64,000 nucleotides of DNA, taken from assembly GCA_030704615.1 (NCBI GenBank), contig CM060731.1:21452001-21516000 (forward strand), read 5' to 3'. Below the pieces are notes generated by a model, which was not told where the DNA came from, did not search any database, and saw only the letters and a program-made list of their open reading frames with translations. The DNA comes from Takakia lepidozioides. Its lineage: Eukaryota > Streptophyta > Takakiopsida > Takakiales > Takakiaceae. The position numbers and the translations under genes are program-made. This document shows, piece after piece, positions 36,751-48,299 of this stretch; the first letter of the stretch is position 1; the number at the start of each line of letters is the position of its first letter.

Positions 36751-39632
36751 GTTGCTTCCGATCCAGCGTATCCTTTTCCCAGATTCATATACGCACATTG
36801 AAAGCTGGCTGAAGAGGCACTGGGCCGATGGCGACAGCTTGGTGAATGAATGTCGGGGTAGACTGCTGGTGGCCTTAGAGGAGGATCCAACATTACAGGA
36901 GCTGCTGGATTCAGTCACAATATCTGGTCGTTTCAAGAGCCGGTACAGCATCATGAAAAAACTACTGAGAGACGGCCGCCAACCTGAGGAAGTTTATGAT
37001 GTACTTGGCTTGAGGGTTATTTTGACCCCCAAATCTGGTGGGAGTGCCATAGATGAGAAGGAAAGAGGACAGCGCGCTTGCTACAGGGCCATGGTGGTTG
37101 CGACAATTCTTTGGAAGGAGTTGCCGGGCAGGCTTAAGGACTACATTGTTAGGCCTAAGCAAAATGGGTATGAAAGCCTGCATCTGGCAGTCTGTTTGGA
37201 TGATCGTGGGAATTGGTCTCCACCCATGGAGATTCAGATTCGCACAGCAGCCATGGATGCCATGGCTGAGGGTGGTGTGGCCTCTCACTCTTTGTACAAG
37301 GGGGGCCTCACTGAACCTGAACAGGTTGGTACCTCTAATGTTGAACGTTTCTCTTATTTTACTTATGTTGTGCTATTTCCTTTTGTCATTGTAGACTCTA
37401 ATTTTGTAACTTGTAGTTGCTCTTAACGCTTTTCACCTACACGCAAGTTCTGGTATATCCATTCTTGCTGACTTGTTTCATTTGGCTTTTCTGTGGGTGG
37501 TCAATCCTTCCAGATTGGTTACCTGAAGGATTTCATGATCGCCGCAGCTGATGTGGCAGCTTCTCGATTTTCTGACCTTGCGGGTAACGCAGTGGAGGTT
37601 CTGGAAGGGAACAACTCACTGGTCCATAATAGTGACCAGATTTTCTCACTATTTGATAGAAATCAGGATGGGCTGATTAGCATGGATGAGTTCAAAGAGG
37701 TTATGGGGGAGCTTGGAGCTGATGGTGATGATGCCCATGAGCTCATGCAGCTTGTGGATTCCAATACTGACGGTACTGTCAGTATTGAGGAGTTCGAAGA
37801 GTTCCGACGGCAGGTTCTCTCTCTCTCTCTCTCCCTCTACCTGGCTAAATCCAAGGAATCCATTCAGGCTGCAGTGCTCAAAGAAAGCATGTCGGCTTGT
37901 TAGAGCAGCTTATGTGGCTGTTGAGGGTGAGTTTGGCATACCTCCCTTAAGTATGGGGTCAGTTGACTTGCATGCCTAATACCAGATACCCTAAGATAAT
38001 GGAATCTATTTCTTGGAAGCAAGACCGTCCTGTTAAACAGGCCAAGTCTTGGCGGAAAAAGGTTGATGAGATTTTCAAGTTTCTGAATATCAGTCCTGAT
38101 GACTTGACCCTACTGGACGAATCTGACCTGGAGGGGGTTGTGTTCAAAGCCATGTCTGATGCCCAAAGACTGTCGGAGGAAAATGAAGTTAAGCATAAAA
38201 CTTCCCCGAACTTGTTTCCAGTCTGTGACATGGGCAAGGACCTTAAGGATGCTGTCAAGGGCCTACCTACCCTTGGCACTGGACTGAAATTCAAACTCAG
38301 GGCAGGAAGCCTACCTTTGAACAATAAACATGTGGGCAAGTGCCTCTGCGAGCGCCTGAATGGCAGTTGTGGGAAAATAACCTGCAGCTGAGTTGCGGTG
38401 TCAAGCTGAACCCTAGAGGATGTGAACCCCACAAAGGCTCTGAGAGGGTCAGTTTCACGCAGAGTCGATGGCCGTAAGGGTATGGCAAGCCAACATTCGC
38501 AGGGAATGGCAGGAGTACATTCTCTCTCTCTCTCTCCCTCTGGTCTATGGCCACAGTGCTACAGATACTAACATTCTCTCTCTTATTTTTAATGTTCTGT
38601 TTGTTGGAAATTTCTTTTCCTGTAAGCTCCTGGGGCTTCCATGGATGCTAGTTACAGCTTCTTGTTTTCTGCTTTTGGTTTTTAAGGTGGAAGTGCAAGT
38701 GCAAATTTCTTAGAAAACTTGTTCACAAAATACCTCAACGAAATGAAGAAAGATTTGAAGGAAGGAAGCCATAAAGGTGCCAAATGAATCAGCCATGAAG
38801 ACAAGAAGCTAGAGGCCACAAAAGAAGCAAATGCATCGCCCTCTACCTTGAGGCACAACCAACAGGATTTATCTTTTGCTCAATGGAGTTGCTCTACATT
38901 GGTTTGATTTTTGTCGATGTCTTGCTGCAGGTGAAATTATTTGAGAATTTGGCTGGAGTGGATAAGCAATTCACGACACAGCTTGACCAAAAACTCCTCG
39001 CAGGCTCAGTAGAAAGTAAGGAGGGAGTTCGTGGAGTTGTCCATGTTACAAGCAAAGATGTGCAGGCTGAGCAGATGGAAGCCATTGAGATTTCATCAAA
39101 GAATCGAAAAGAGGGAGTGAAAGCCCCTATTGGAGAACCTGCTAATGCGGTTGACTTCTCTTCAGACTCCACGGTAGAAAACCTAGAAGAGGTGCAGCTC
39201 CAAGTGCATGAATCTCCCTCAGAGAAAATGGAACAGGGGAGGTGGATGGACAGGATTGAAGGGCTCTACCAGTACCAGCAGTTCCCAAAATCATGTCGAC
39301 AATCCACAAACGCGAAGCACAGCTTCTGGCAAGCAGAGTGATTACTCCAGCAACCGGAATCTGAGTCTGGCAAAACCAGCAAAACCTGCACGGAGGACAG
39401 TGGAGACTGAAAATTTGTCGGACTTGAAGGAGAATAGAGACTTCAAGAGCTCTCCCCGACCCTCAACAGTTGTCCAGATAGTTGGGATGTTAAAAACAAA
39501 GGGAAAGACACCTCACTTTTGACCGACGTAAAGGAAGCTGGTGTGAGTGGCACAATTGATGATGAGCTGGGGTAGATTAGGAGGCAGATAGACTTGGACA
39601 ACCTGGCGGCTGCTCGCAGTTTATTGCAGAAG
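36751..39632 (+). CDS. CRSH: Calcium-activated RelA/SpoT homologue (CRSH), 5' partial
   Basis: Exons 36751-37324, 37514-37813 and 38931-39632 join in phase. The first encodes the (p)ppGpp synthetase domain: RFKSRYSIMKKL, YDVLGLRVIL, RPKQNGYESLHLAV and MEIQIRT (the Glu is the expected catalytic residue), then ASHSLYKGGLTEPEQ. The second has two canonical EF-hand loops, DRNQDGLISMDE and DSNTDGTVSIEE. The third starts VKLFENLAGVDKQF, matching the known CRSH C-terminus, and continues into an acidic linker. CRSH proteins make ppGpp in chloroplasts in response to calcium. The N-terminal transit peptide and degenerate HD domain are not visible. Upstream lies the tyrosine-recombinase relic, so the 5' part is either beyond a long intron or lost. 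In the third exon the frame is broken by a TGA at 39339-39341 and a TAG at 39573-39575, with two shifts that cancel. Confidence 0.8.
37815..38930 (+). other. Large CRSH intron with an orphan open frame
   Basis: The intron begins with a CT microsatellite next to the donor and has a second CT run at 38521. Between them, 37963-38391 is open for 142 codons (KVDEIFKFLNISPDDLTLLD and so on) with plausible protein-like composition. It has no domain I know and does not fit the CRSH phase. Part of this intron ('caagccaacattcgcagg', 38487) recurs near 39842. Confidence 0.4.
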
Positions 39633-39639
39633 GTATGTA

Positions 39640-39649
39640 CAATAAAGTG

Positions 39650-39680
<31 letters not shown>

Positions 39681-40620
39681 GCTTGCAGGCCCTGCACACA
39701 ATCCAGAGTGATGTGTGGTAGCTATAAAAATGAAATCAATAACCTGCAACCAGGCTGTTAGGTTGGCATGTGGACAAGTAGGGTTTAGCTTTACCTGCAG
39801 GGTTTAGCTTTCAGGAACAAGCTAAACCCTGGTGGGGGTGCAAGCCAATGTTTGCAGGGAACGACAGGAGTACATCTCTGGCCTGTGTGAAGGGCTTTCT
39901 AGGGGAAATCTGGAAAACCAGAACTAATTGTTTATATCAAGGTAAGTACGACTACTGGAGTGAGCACCTCGCAAAGGTAGTTTCTGGTCCATCTTGTTCC
40001 GCCCAAACTGGGCGGGGGGAAAGGCTACAGCAAACATCATCTTGAGTACATCTGGCCTGAAGACAATACTCATGTTATCAGAGAGCAACCCTCTGCAGGA
40101 CCATGAAGAACATAGTCCCTGCACTTCTGTTCATCAACTTTCAAAATCTAGAGACTCAGCCTAAACCTCTGGCTCCGTTGGGGTCTAATTGCTGGGCATC
40201 TCACACACAGCAAGATTGCGAGGGGCTTTCTAGACGAAACTTGAAAGCCCCAACTAGTTGTTTATGTCAAGGTAAGTTACTGAAGCGAGCCACTCACAAA
40301 GGTAGTGTCTGTTCTGCCCAAATTGGGTGTGGCTTCTATGGACGGCAAACAACGTCTCATCAGTACATTCCGGTTTTGCATCCATTGATTCAGAGTTCCT
40401 GTAACGTCACTTGGCTGCACAAAACCAACCAGGTCTCAGATGTGTAAAGCCCGATGTCTGGTCTTCCTGGTTTTGAAGCCTTTACTTCTAATGGCCCACA
40501 TAGAGATGATTTTCTTGGAGGGTGGTACTAATCTTTGCTTTTGTAGTCATTTCAGCTTTGGAAGCACTTCATGGGCTTTCACAATTTACAGGAGTAATAA
40601 ACTTGTATATTGGGGTGGGC
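39640..40620. other. Intron with internal duplication
   Basis: About 39890-40015 and 40220-40335 are diverged direct copies: both have a 'gggctttctag' start, 'ttgtttat.tcaaggtaagt', 'cac.ctcgcaaagg'-like and 'gcccaaa.tgggcg' phrases. The unit is roughly 330 bp. The rest shows no coding signal. Confidence 0.55.
39651..39679. repeat. (GT)n microsatellite
   Basis: About 14 GT repeats just inside the intron, preceded by an AATAAA at 39641-39646. Confidence 0.85.
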
Positions 40621-40622
40621 AG

Positions 40623-43600
40623 CTGTCAAGGAAACATCCTGATGATGCCAACATCCTGGTTCATTTTGCACACCTTGAAAGGAAAGGAGGTATTTTCAAT
40701 ATAATCCAACTTCTGTGTTGAGTTTCAGAGTTCAAAGTTGAAGATTGTATGTGATTGTATGCTAGTGGTTTCAAGGTCTGAGTTGGAGTTTACAAAAGGG
40801 GAACAAAAGGATTCTATGCGTCTGTTCTGCATTGGGCTCGCCTCCTTGTCTCTTCCACTAATATTCATTTCTGGAATCTTGTCATTGATATTATAACTTT
40901 TCTTCTATGCACTATATTGTTTCTTGTACTGAGTTTAGGCTGAACTCATGAAACTGATTTTGATAATTATGGTTGAAGTTTAGCATTCTACAACTGATAA
41001 ACTTCTCTGATGTTTTTTGCAGGGGATTCGGTAGCAGCTGGAGCCTTTTACTCCAAGGCAATCCAAGCATTCAAGGAACAAGGAGATCGTGGTTTTGCCT
41101 ATGTACGTGCGCTGCAGGCCTGGGGCTCATTGGAGGCTCAGGCTCGCAATACAACCAGGGCACGATTCCTCTTCATCGAATCCATTCGTGCTGCTCGCAA
41201 GGTAAATGAGCTTGTTGTTTCTTTCTGAATTGGAAAATGTTCACCGCTATCAATTCCCTGTTGTCACCGGCTGTCCATTGAGAGGTGTGACAAGTGCCTG
41301 ATAAGGAATACTCCATCATATTGTATTACTCTCGTTTCCGTTTGTGGTGGCTTTTACATAGTTTGATCCAGTACCTACACTAAGAGAGGTCCAGGGAGCT
41401 TGTCAGCCAGCTTTTGCGACGTGTCAAGGGTGGAAGATTTGTGAGCTCAGTTGTGTTCGGTGATTGAGCTGACATTGGGGTTCCTCATTGCAGGGAGAGA
41501 CACAAGGTCAGAATGAGCTAAAGGGGGGGGGTGTCTTTGGACTTCATGCATGGGCAATGCTGGAGCAAAAACTAGGGAATTGGGGTAAGGCGCGTATTCT
41601 GTTAGAAAGGGCAGAAAGCCTCCAGCCAGGTAATGCTGTTGTCCTCCAAACAAGAGCCCTTCTGGAGGCACAGGCCCATAACTATGCAGCAGCCCGCTAC
41701 TACTTCCGTCTTGCTGTTGAGGCAGCCCCTGACGATGTCAAGTGCTGGCAGGTAAGGATGGTTTTACAATCATTTTGCAAGCTTCCTCACTGTACTTCTT
41801 GACCCGGTACCTTGACAAAAAGGCCATGCCTAGTCTGTCAACCTTTGTTTAAGTTGCGGTCTCCCTTGTTATTGGTCATGGGAAGTCTCTCAAATCTGGT
41901 TTCTCGAGATGATTTGTGCCTTACTGGAAGGAGCTGTCTTGCTGCAGGCATGGGCATTGTTCGAGGCCAGTCAGGGCAAACCAGGAAAGCAGTACTTCAA
42001 AAAGGCCCTTGAACTAGAACCGGAGGATATGCACTCGTTGCAGGTCTGCTTCTTTGGTTCCCAATTCCATATCATTCCTGATGGCATGAAAGTGTGATTG
42101 CTCAACTTCTAAGATCTCAATGGTGTGATTGTAGTAGCTGAGTATTGTGTCAAAGTTTGGCAGTTACAGAGTTCAGTAAGGAGGAGGGAATTGGAAACAT
42201 TATACATGTGCTTTACTGTTTCAGGCCTGGGCACATCAGGAAGCTTTAATTGGCTCTGATGCGTCAAGAGTGCGTGCCAGAAAGCTGTATCAACGTTTTG
42301 TTGAAGTGAACCCTGAGAGTGTGCACTCCTGGCAGGTAGATTGCTGTCTCTTACACGCTTTCCGTCTCTCTCCATGACCACGTACACGATATTAACATGT
42401 CATCATTGAGAGTTGTTAGGTGTTTCTTCTGGTGTAGTTAGATATAATGGCTGGGCATGAGCATAATTTCAGGCTGAGCTTCATATCCTGGTATCTGTGA
42501 CTAGTCCTGTGTAGTCAGTACTCTGCAGGGACTTGGATAGCAAGAGCCACAACCAATATTTGGAGGAAAGATCACTTGATACATGTCCACCTCTCGCACT
42601 TCTCTCTACTGAGATCCTCTTTTTAAATCAGTTGTTTCCTTACAGCAATAGTGGAGAGAGCTTGGAAATCGACCTCCTTACAAATGACATGAATGTTTAT
42701 CCCTTTGTGAAGTGCAGGCATGGGCAATACTGGAGGAAAAGGCTGGTAACTTCACTCGGGCTCGTATTCTTTTTGAAAGGGGAATTGGTGGTAATCCTTC
42801 CAATGTTCCCTGTCTTCAGGTGGTCTCTCTCTCTCTTTTCATCTCCTATAGATATGGATTCCTGTAGGAGGTGACAAACTGCTGTCTGCTTTTCAGTTAG
42901 ATCTTGAAGTTAAGCTGTCATGTGGAGGTTTGTGACCATACGTGTTTGTTAGTGGTTATAGGCTTACGCACGTATGGAGTGGGTCTGTGGAGACTTGGAG
43001 GCTGCCCGAAAGCTATTGCGGGCTGCTCTTACTGTGGAACCCGAGAACGCTCCTAGCCTGATGGTGCGTGCTATATAGTTTCTGATGTTTCTGTTTATTT
43101 GGAAGGTGACATGTTATGAGAACCAATGCTCTTTGACAGTCTTCTCCAACAGAGGATGAGAATGACTGAGGGTTGAGATGGCTAGAATGGATTGTCTTGC
43201 TGTGTGTTGGGTCTCAGCAGAGGTGCTATATTGGGGTCACAAGCATACTGAAATGACACTGTGCTCATGTAGAATTTGCCATCATAACACTTTTTGGAAA
43301 GACGTCATTGTACGTGTCCTGAAGTGTTTAATGCTCTTCACTTTTGACTCAATTATGTAGTGTAGGATTCCATCTTGTTTTGGTGTCATTGAAGTGCGGA
43401 ATTATGTATGGGTGGATTTCCATGTACAGGAATCGGCTCTTGTGGAACAGGGTTTGGGAGACGAAGAAGCAGCGGCAGATTTGTTCAAGCAGGCTGGCAT
43501 AGCAGACAAACGAAAGAGTCGTGTAAAACGACAAATGCTCGAGTCCCGTAAGAGAACTCCGCACTGGAAGAAACCCCAATCGAATCAAAGTGCAAAGAAG

Positions 43601-43720
43601 GGTGGCACGTCAAGCAGTAGAACTTTAAAAAAGGATGCACCTGCAGAGAAGCATGTTCTGGAGGGGTATGTGACTGCACGACTCCCAAATGTCTGCCACA
43701 ATCAAGTGAAAGTTAGGTAG
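40623..43720 (+). CDS. HAT/TPR-like repeat protein region, likely C-terminus of the CRSH chain
   Basis: Exons 40623-40689, 41023-41201, 41494-41751, 41948-42043, 42225-42335, 42718-42819, 42962-43063 and 43430-43720 all join in phase. They encode about eight half-a-TPR-like repeats with the pattern AWAxLExxxGNxxxARxLFxxAxxxxPxxxxxLQ (for example AWAILEEKAGNFTRARILFE and AYARMEWVCGDLEAARKLL). From 41948 on, each exon holds one repeat. The C-terminal about 60 residues are basic and Ser/Lys-rich and end at TAG. HAT repeats build RNA-binding superhelices in RNA processing factors, such as plastid HCF107. The preceding exon (ending 39632 with AAARSLLQK) joins in phase 0 to the first exon here (LSRKHPDDANILVHFAHLE), so the repeat unit starts inside the CRSH exon. 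Whether this is one fused protein or two genes is unresolved. Confidence 0.75.
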
Positions 43721-45089
43721 AGCAACATTTCCTCTTGTTAGAGCCCGAGTTTTTTTTCAGGGGCTTCTGTATTGTATTAGAAAGTGGACTGAGAAGAGGT
43801 TTGATTGTATCTATGAGTGCAGCATTGCCACTAGCAAAAAGTTGCTGTTTGAGATATTTTCCACAGTCATTAGTATGGAGATTGATGGGCTTGGAGTCTG
43901 TTTATCATCGAGTCCACCCTTTTGTCAATCATGGAAGGTGGTTTATCTAGATACACCAGTTTTACTGTAGTTTCACTGTAGCTGAAGATTTCGGACATTG
44001 AACAGCATTCATTCAGCCTATGTGAAGGCCCTGCCAAGGCTGCCCTGCCACAATGGGATTCAGTTGAATAAGAGAGAAACATAACAATGGAAAGTTTGGT
44101 AGTGTCTCTGATTACTAGTATGGTTCATTCTTGTGTGCACAGGTAGTGTGGTAACAGTTGTTACATCAGATTCATTTGGGCTATTGTAATTGACCCACTG
44201 CTGAGATTAGTTACATTAGCATGACACCCCACTAGGACAAATAGATCTACTGAAGTACGGGAGTTACATAGCAGTAGTATTCATGGTGCATACAGCTTTG
44301 GATAGTGGGGGCATAAGCAGTCAAAGCAAAAGTTGTGGGGCCACTGTATATATATTGGGGAGTTATGCCAATGAGAACATCTGCTTCTGTTCCTCCCATA
44401 CAGCAATCTCTACAGTAACACTCTTTCTTCATGGTTTCAAGCCAGTCTGTGCATGGTTTGATGCATATTACCCCATGAACTACCAACTCTGTCATGGAAC
44501 TTCCATGAGCTTCTTCACAATCCATGTCAAAAGCTGATGCCCAACAATTATGAAGGGACTCCGGAACTCACATCAATACAGTGGAACTCGGGACTTCGAG
44601 CTAGAATCCAGATTCTGTTTCATAACCATTATAGAGCAGTAAGTAGTACACACACAAAGTCCACCTCCCTTGCTTGTGATCAAACCAAGAGTCAAACATG
44701 AATATGCTCCCATTTCCTATTCCCTGAAATCAGTAGAATCAGATCTTGCACTAAAGTATTCTCCCTTATGCAGTTTCAAGCTACTCTTACTCAGCTGTAT
44801 TGAATTGATCGGAGATATGCAGTTGCGTTCAGCTACACTTGGTTTTAATGGTTCCTTCCTAACTCAGTCAGTGTTGGGAATATTGACAGCGATTGCATCT
44901 ATTGGAGGAATGCACAATTGCATGTTATTTAGAATGCATGATACACCACCTGCAGCATTCAAATGCATCCTTCGATAAAAATTGAGTACAGCATTGTGGA
45001 CAGCCCGCAGTTATTCATGTATATAGCAGCAGCATTCCTGCATGATGTATTGAATACAAATAAAACATGTTAAAAAAGGCCGCTTACGC
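43721..45089. other. Intergenic region between convergent genes
   Basis: It contains the 3' flanks of the HAT-repeat gene (plus) and of LHCB (minus). Open frames near 44250-44540 and 44670-44980 show no domain and occur on both strands. No repeat or RNA gene was recognised. Confidence 0.4.
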
Positions 45090-45095
45090 TTTATT
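45090..45095 (-). terminator. LHCB polyadenylation signal
   Basis: On the minus strand this is AATAAA, about 75 bases past the LHCB stop codon, the usual position. Confidence 0.7.
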
Positions 45096-45170
45096 TCACG
45101 GTATGATACATACGAATCTTACACCGCACTGCACACATCTGCAACTCGTAGACATTTCTTCAGAAAAAAT

Positions 45171-46166
45171 CTATGATCCGGGGGTGAATTTGGTGGCGTA
45201 TGCCCAGGCGTTGTTGGCAACTGGGTCAGCCAAGTGGTCAGACAAGTTCTCAAGAGGACCCTTTCCGGTCACAATGGCTTGCACGAAGAAGCCGAAGGCG
45301 GAGAACATAGCGAGGCGCCCATTCTTGATCTCCTTGACCTTGAGCTCAGCGAAAACATCGGGGTCGTCAGCAAGACCCAATGGGTCGAATGCACCTCCTG
45401 GGTAGAGGCTGTCCAAACCCTCTCCAAGGGGGCCACCTCCAACTCTGTATCCCTCGATCAGTCCCATGAGAATGACCTGAGATGCCAAGATAGCCAGAAT
45501 ACTCTGAGCATGGACGAGGCCCGGGTTGCCGAGGTAATCCAAACCTCCCTCAGAGAAGATTTGAGATCCAGCCTTGAACCAGATGGGCTCACCGAATTTG
45601 ATTCCGTTCTTTGACAATAGCTCAGGAAACACCATTCCTAGCGTTCCGAGCATAGCCCAGCGTGCGTGGATAACCTCGAGCTCCCTGTTCTTGGAGAAAC
45701 TCTCTGGGTCAGCGGACAGACCTGCGGTGTCCCATCCGTAGTCACCGGGGAACTCACCGGTCAAGTATGAGGGAGTTGCCTCAGAAAATGGGCCCAAGAA
45801 CTTGGGACGGTCAGGTCCATACCTGCAACAACAGATTACACCAATCGCTTACAACATCCATGCACCGGAGGTCACCAACAAGGAAAATGCAGACATCCGA
45901 AATAAAACAGACAAAGCCAGCAGCTTGCAAAATCGCAGCCTTTATCTACAACGACATTGGTGAGGCAGTGAACTCGATAAATCCACACAAATGGGATAGG
46001 GGGAAGAGAAATACCAGATGCTCTCAGGGGTGGTCTTTACGGTCCGGCGCATGGTAATGCGAGACTCGACATTGCCGACCTTCTTGGTAAGCTCGCTCTG
46101 GGGCTTCCGAACAGCTTGACCAGCGAAAGTGGAGCTGCTAATGGCGGACGCGGTGGCGGCGGCCAT
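45171..46166 (-). CDS. LHCB: Chlorophyll a/b-binding protein of LHCII (Lhcb1/2 type)
   Basis: Two exons, 46166-46015 and 45822-45171, splice inside the Trp codon of SIWYGPDR and give 267 residues, the normal LHCII length. The protein binds chlorophyll and carotenoid in the photosystem II antenna of the thylakoid membrane. Residues 1 to about 35 are Ala/Ser-rich and serve as the plastid transit peptide. RRTVK after the likely cleavage site carries the Thr used for state-transition phosphorylation. WYGPDR is the trimerisation motif. Helix B has [13 protein letters not shown] and helix C has [12 protein letters not shown], the paired ExxH/NxR chlorophyll ligands. The C-terminus ends [15 protein letters not shown]. 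The 192-base intron has normal GT-AG borders. The frame is intact, so the gene is probably active. I cannot assign Lhcb1 or Lhcb2 firmly. Confidence 0.97.
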
Positions 46167-46252
46167 AGCTGGAATGCACAGCAGCAGAGCGTCAAGCTGT
46201 TGGGGAGGACGAGAGGAGAGAAAGATAGGAGTGTACAAGAGCAGGTCCGGGG

Positions 46253-46412
46253 ATTATAGGGAGCGCACCCAGCGGCGGGAACCCGGGATTTGCCCTACCG
46301 GACATGCGGTTAACCGCGGTCCACCATTGGTGCGTCAAGTGTGGTAAATCCTCATCAAGAAATCACGTAGCGTCACGTGTCCTCCCTATCCGTTTCTGGC
46401 GAGTGCGATTGG
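46253..46412 (-). promoter_or_regulatory. LHCB promoter elements: TATA, G-box, CCAAT
   Basis: On the minus strand upstream of LHCB there is TATAAT at 46258-46253 (about 87 bases before the ATG), a G-box CACGTG at 46374-46379, and CCAAT at 46412-46408 and 46329-46325. A GATAGGG lies near 46390. G-box plus GATA-type elements are typical of light-regulated antenna genes. Function is inferred from motif and position only. Confidence 0.55.
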
Positions 46413-46429
46413 CTGTAGTTCACATTCTT

Positions 46430-46560
46430 TCGGTTAGAATATAACTCTGGATTTTTGGCCTGTGGACTGGGGCGCTCCACATTTCCGTCGTCTGGACAGT
46501 TCCAAAACCAGTGGTGGAATCTGCACGTTGGAACTGCTCTGCTACACCGGGTTTGAGCTA
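46430..46560. other. Upstream flank of LHCB
   Basis: No further clear regulatory motif was picked out. Confidence 0.3.
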
Positions 46561-46650
46561 TTTTTCACACATGAAATAAGATAAGGTTATTTTTTACACA
46601 CGAAATAAGATAAAATTATTTTTCACACATGAAATAAGAAAAGGGTATTT
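46561..46650. repeat. Tandem repeat, 30 bp x 3
   Basis: Three units of the type 'tttttcacacatgaaataagataaggttat', starting at about 46561, 46591 and 46621, with minor differences. They lie about 400 bp upstream of the LHCB start. Confidence 0.85.
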
Positions 46651-47720
46651 CTCCATGATTAATTGGATTTAAGGGCCATTTAAAAAATATTTTTAAAAAA
46701 TAGACATGGTTATATTCACATTACTTCATTTAATATGATTTTACAGGGCTTCTATCCTGTTTTCAAAAAGAAAAAAAAAAGAAAAACAGGGCTTTCTCTT
46801 ATAAAACAATTTTAGCGACCAATTGCGCCATGGCTGATGACATCCAAGCAAAACGTGCCTACATTCCGAGTGAAATGGGCTTTGGCTGGTAATGGTGAAG
46901 ACTGGCCTTCACATTCTTAGTGGAATGTACCACCCAAACTTTCCATACAAGTTCATCTATTGACGTCGAAAAGGATGAGAGCATCGGAAAAAGGAGAGGA
47001 ATTCTTTTTATCATTGCATGGTCCAATGTTCAAATTTGGGTACCATCTTACCCCAACATATGTTTTATTGAGTGGAGTGCCTCATATAATAATAACTATT
47101 TTGTAAACATGGAGATCAGTGTTTTTAAATTTTGACCGGAAAAGGAATTATGGGAGTAAAAATCAAAAAATTCGTCATAAAGTGCCCTTGGATAAATATC
47201 AGGATCTAGACTTTTCATACGTGGACCTGTTAAAATGTGACACCTGTAGCCACTTTTCTAACCCTGCCACCTCGTTATTCTCGCCACATGGCGCTGGGTA
47301 GAATTTACTTGTAGTGAATTTTGAAAAAGTGAAAAAAAACACTGATGGAGATACAACATCTATTATGTTGCGACTTCTGAACACCTCTTCGATATCAAGT
47401 TTAAAATTAATGCGTTCAATGTGCTTAGGTGGGTTCTATAAATGTTATTATAAATCAAAATCCTAACAAGTAAATTGAAAATATTTAAACTTAGAGACAA
47501 AATAGATGCACATAGTATATCTAATATGCAATCTATTATAGAGTTTGTTGATGTACTTATAATATATTAGTTGATCTATATTTTCAATTGTCCGTAGACA
47601 GATTTCCAATAGTAACCCCTCAAGGACGAGCTAAACTCCAGCAATTTTCTCTATACTAGGTACTGGAGAACATCTCGGGATCAATTTTGTCTTCCTTGCT
47701 GCTTACATGAAACCCACTAA
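46651..47720. other. AT-rich intergenic DNA
   Basis: Short frames only, without domains. No repeat boundary is recognised. Confidence 0.35.
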
Positions 47721-48291
47721 GTGCGTCTACATTTCAATGCTTCATTCCTGGTATATGCTGAATCTTGAAATCGAGCATCAAGTTCCATCTGCCCCTCCTT
47801 CCATAGGCGTCACTTATAGTGGCCAGCCATTGATCTAATGGCTTGTGGTTTGTGAGTACAATGAATGATGTGAGATACAGATATTGTCGAAAGTGAAGGA
47901 TGCCCCAAACCAGAGCATAACATTCACCTTCCATGCAATGATAGTTTTTTTGAACCTCAAACAGAACCTTACTTGCAGAAGCTATGACATGTTCTCTTCT
48001 ACCTTCCTTTTGTGGAAGGATTGCAGCCACACCCTTTTTTGACCAAACTACATCCAAAATGAAGGGTTTATTGAAATCACGTCTTACCATAATGGGGCTT
48101 GTAGCATCTTCAATTTTAGGGCCTCGAATGCATTGTGTGCTTGGTGAAATAATCTGGTCTTTCTTTGTCAAATCAAACAAAGGTGTAGGCCTATAATAGA
48201 TGGTCACTCCCAAGTAACTCTTGTCTGTTGTGACATTCTTTGGTATTGGAAAATTTTGAATGGCCTGGATTTTTTTGTATATATCTTGCAT
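47700..48291 (-). mobile_element. Ty3/gypsy reverse transcriptase-RNase H fragment
   Basis: The minus-strand frame of 185 codons begins in the thumb/connection region (YKKIQAIQNFPIPKNVT) and runs into RNase H: FNKPFILDVVWSKKGVAAIL, MEGECYALVWGILHFRQYL, TNHKPLDQWL, and HIPGMKH then a stop, after which NVDALS continues in frame. Catalytic positions are eroded (TNHKPL for the usual TDHKPL). No YxDD motif, protease or integrase flanks it, so this is an isolated relic of a gypsy element. Confidence 0.85.
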
Positions 48292-48299
48292 TGCCTAGT

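Noticed and set aside
45234-45614. 126-codon plus-strand frame
   Set aside because: It is antisense to the intact LHCB second exon.
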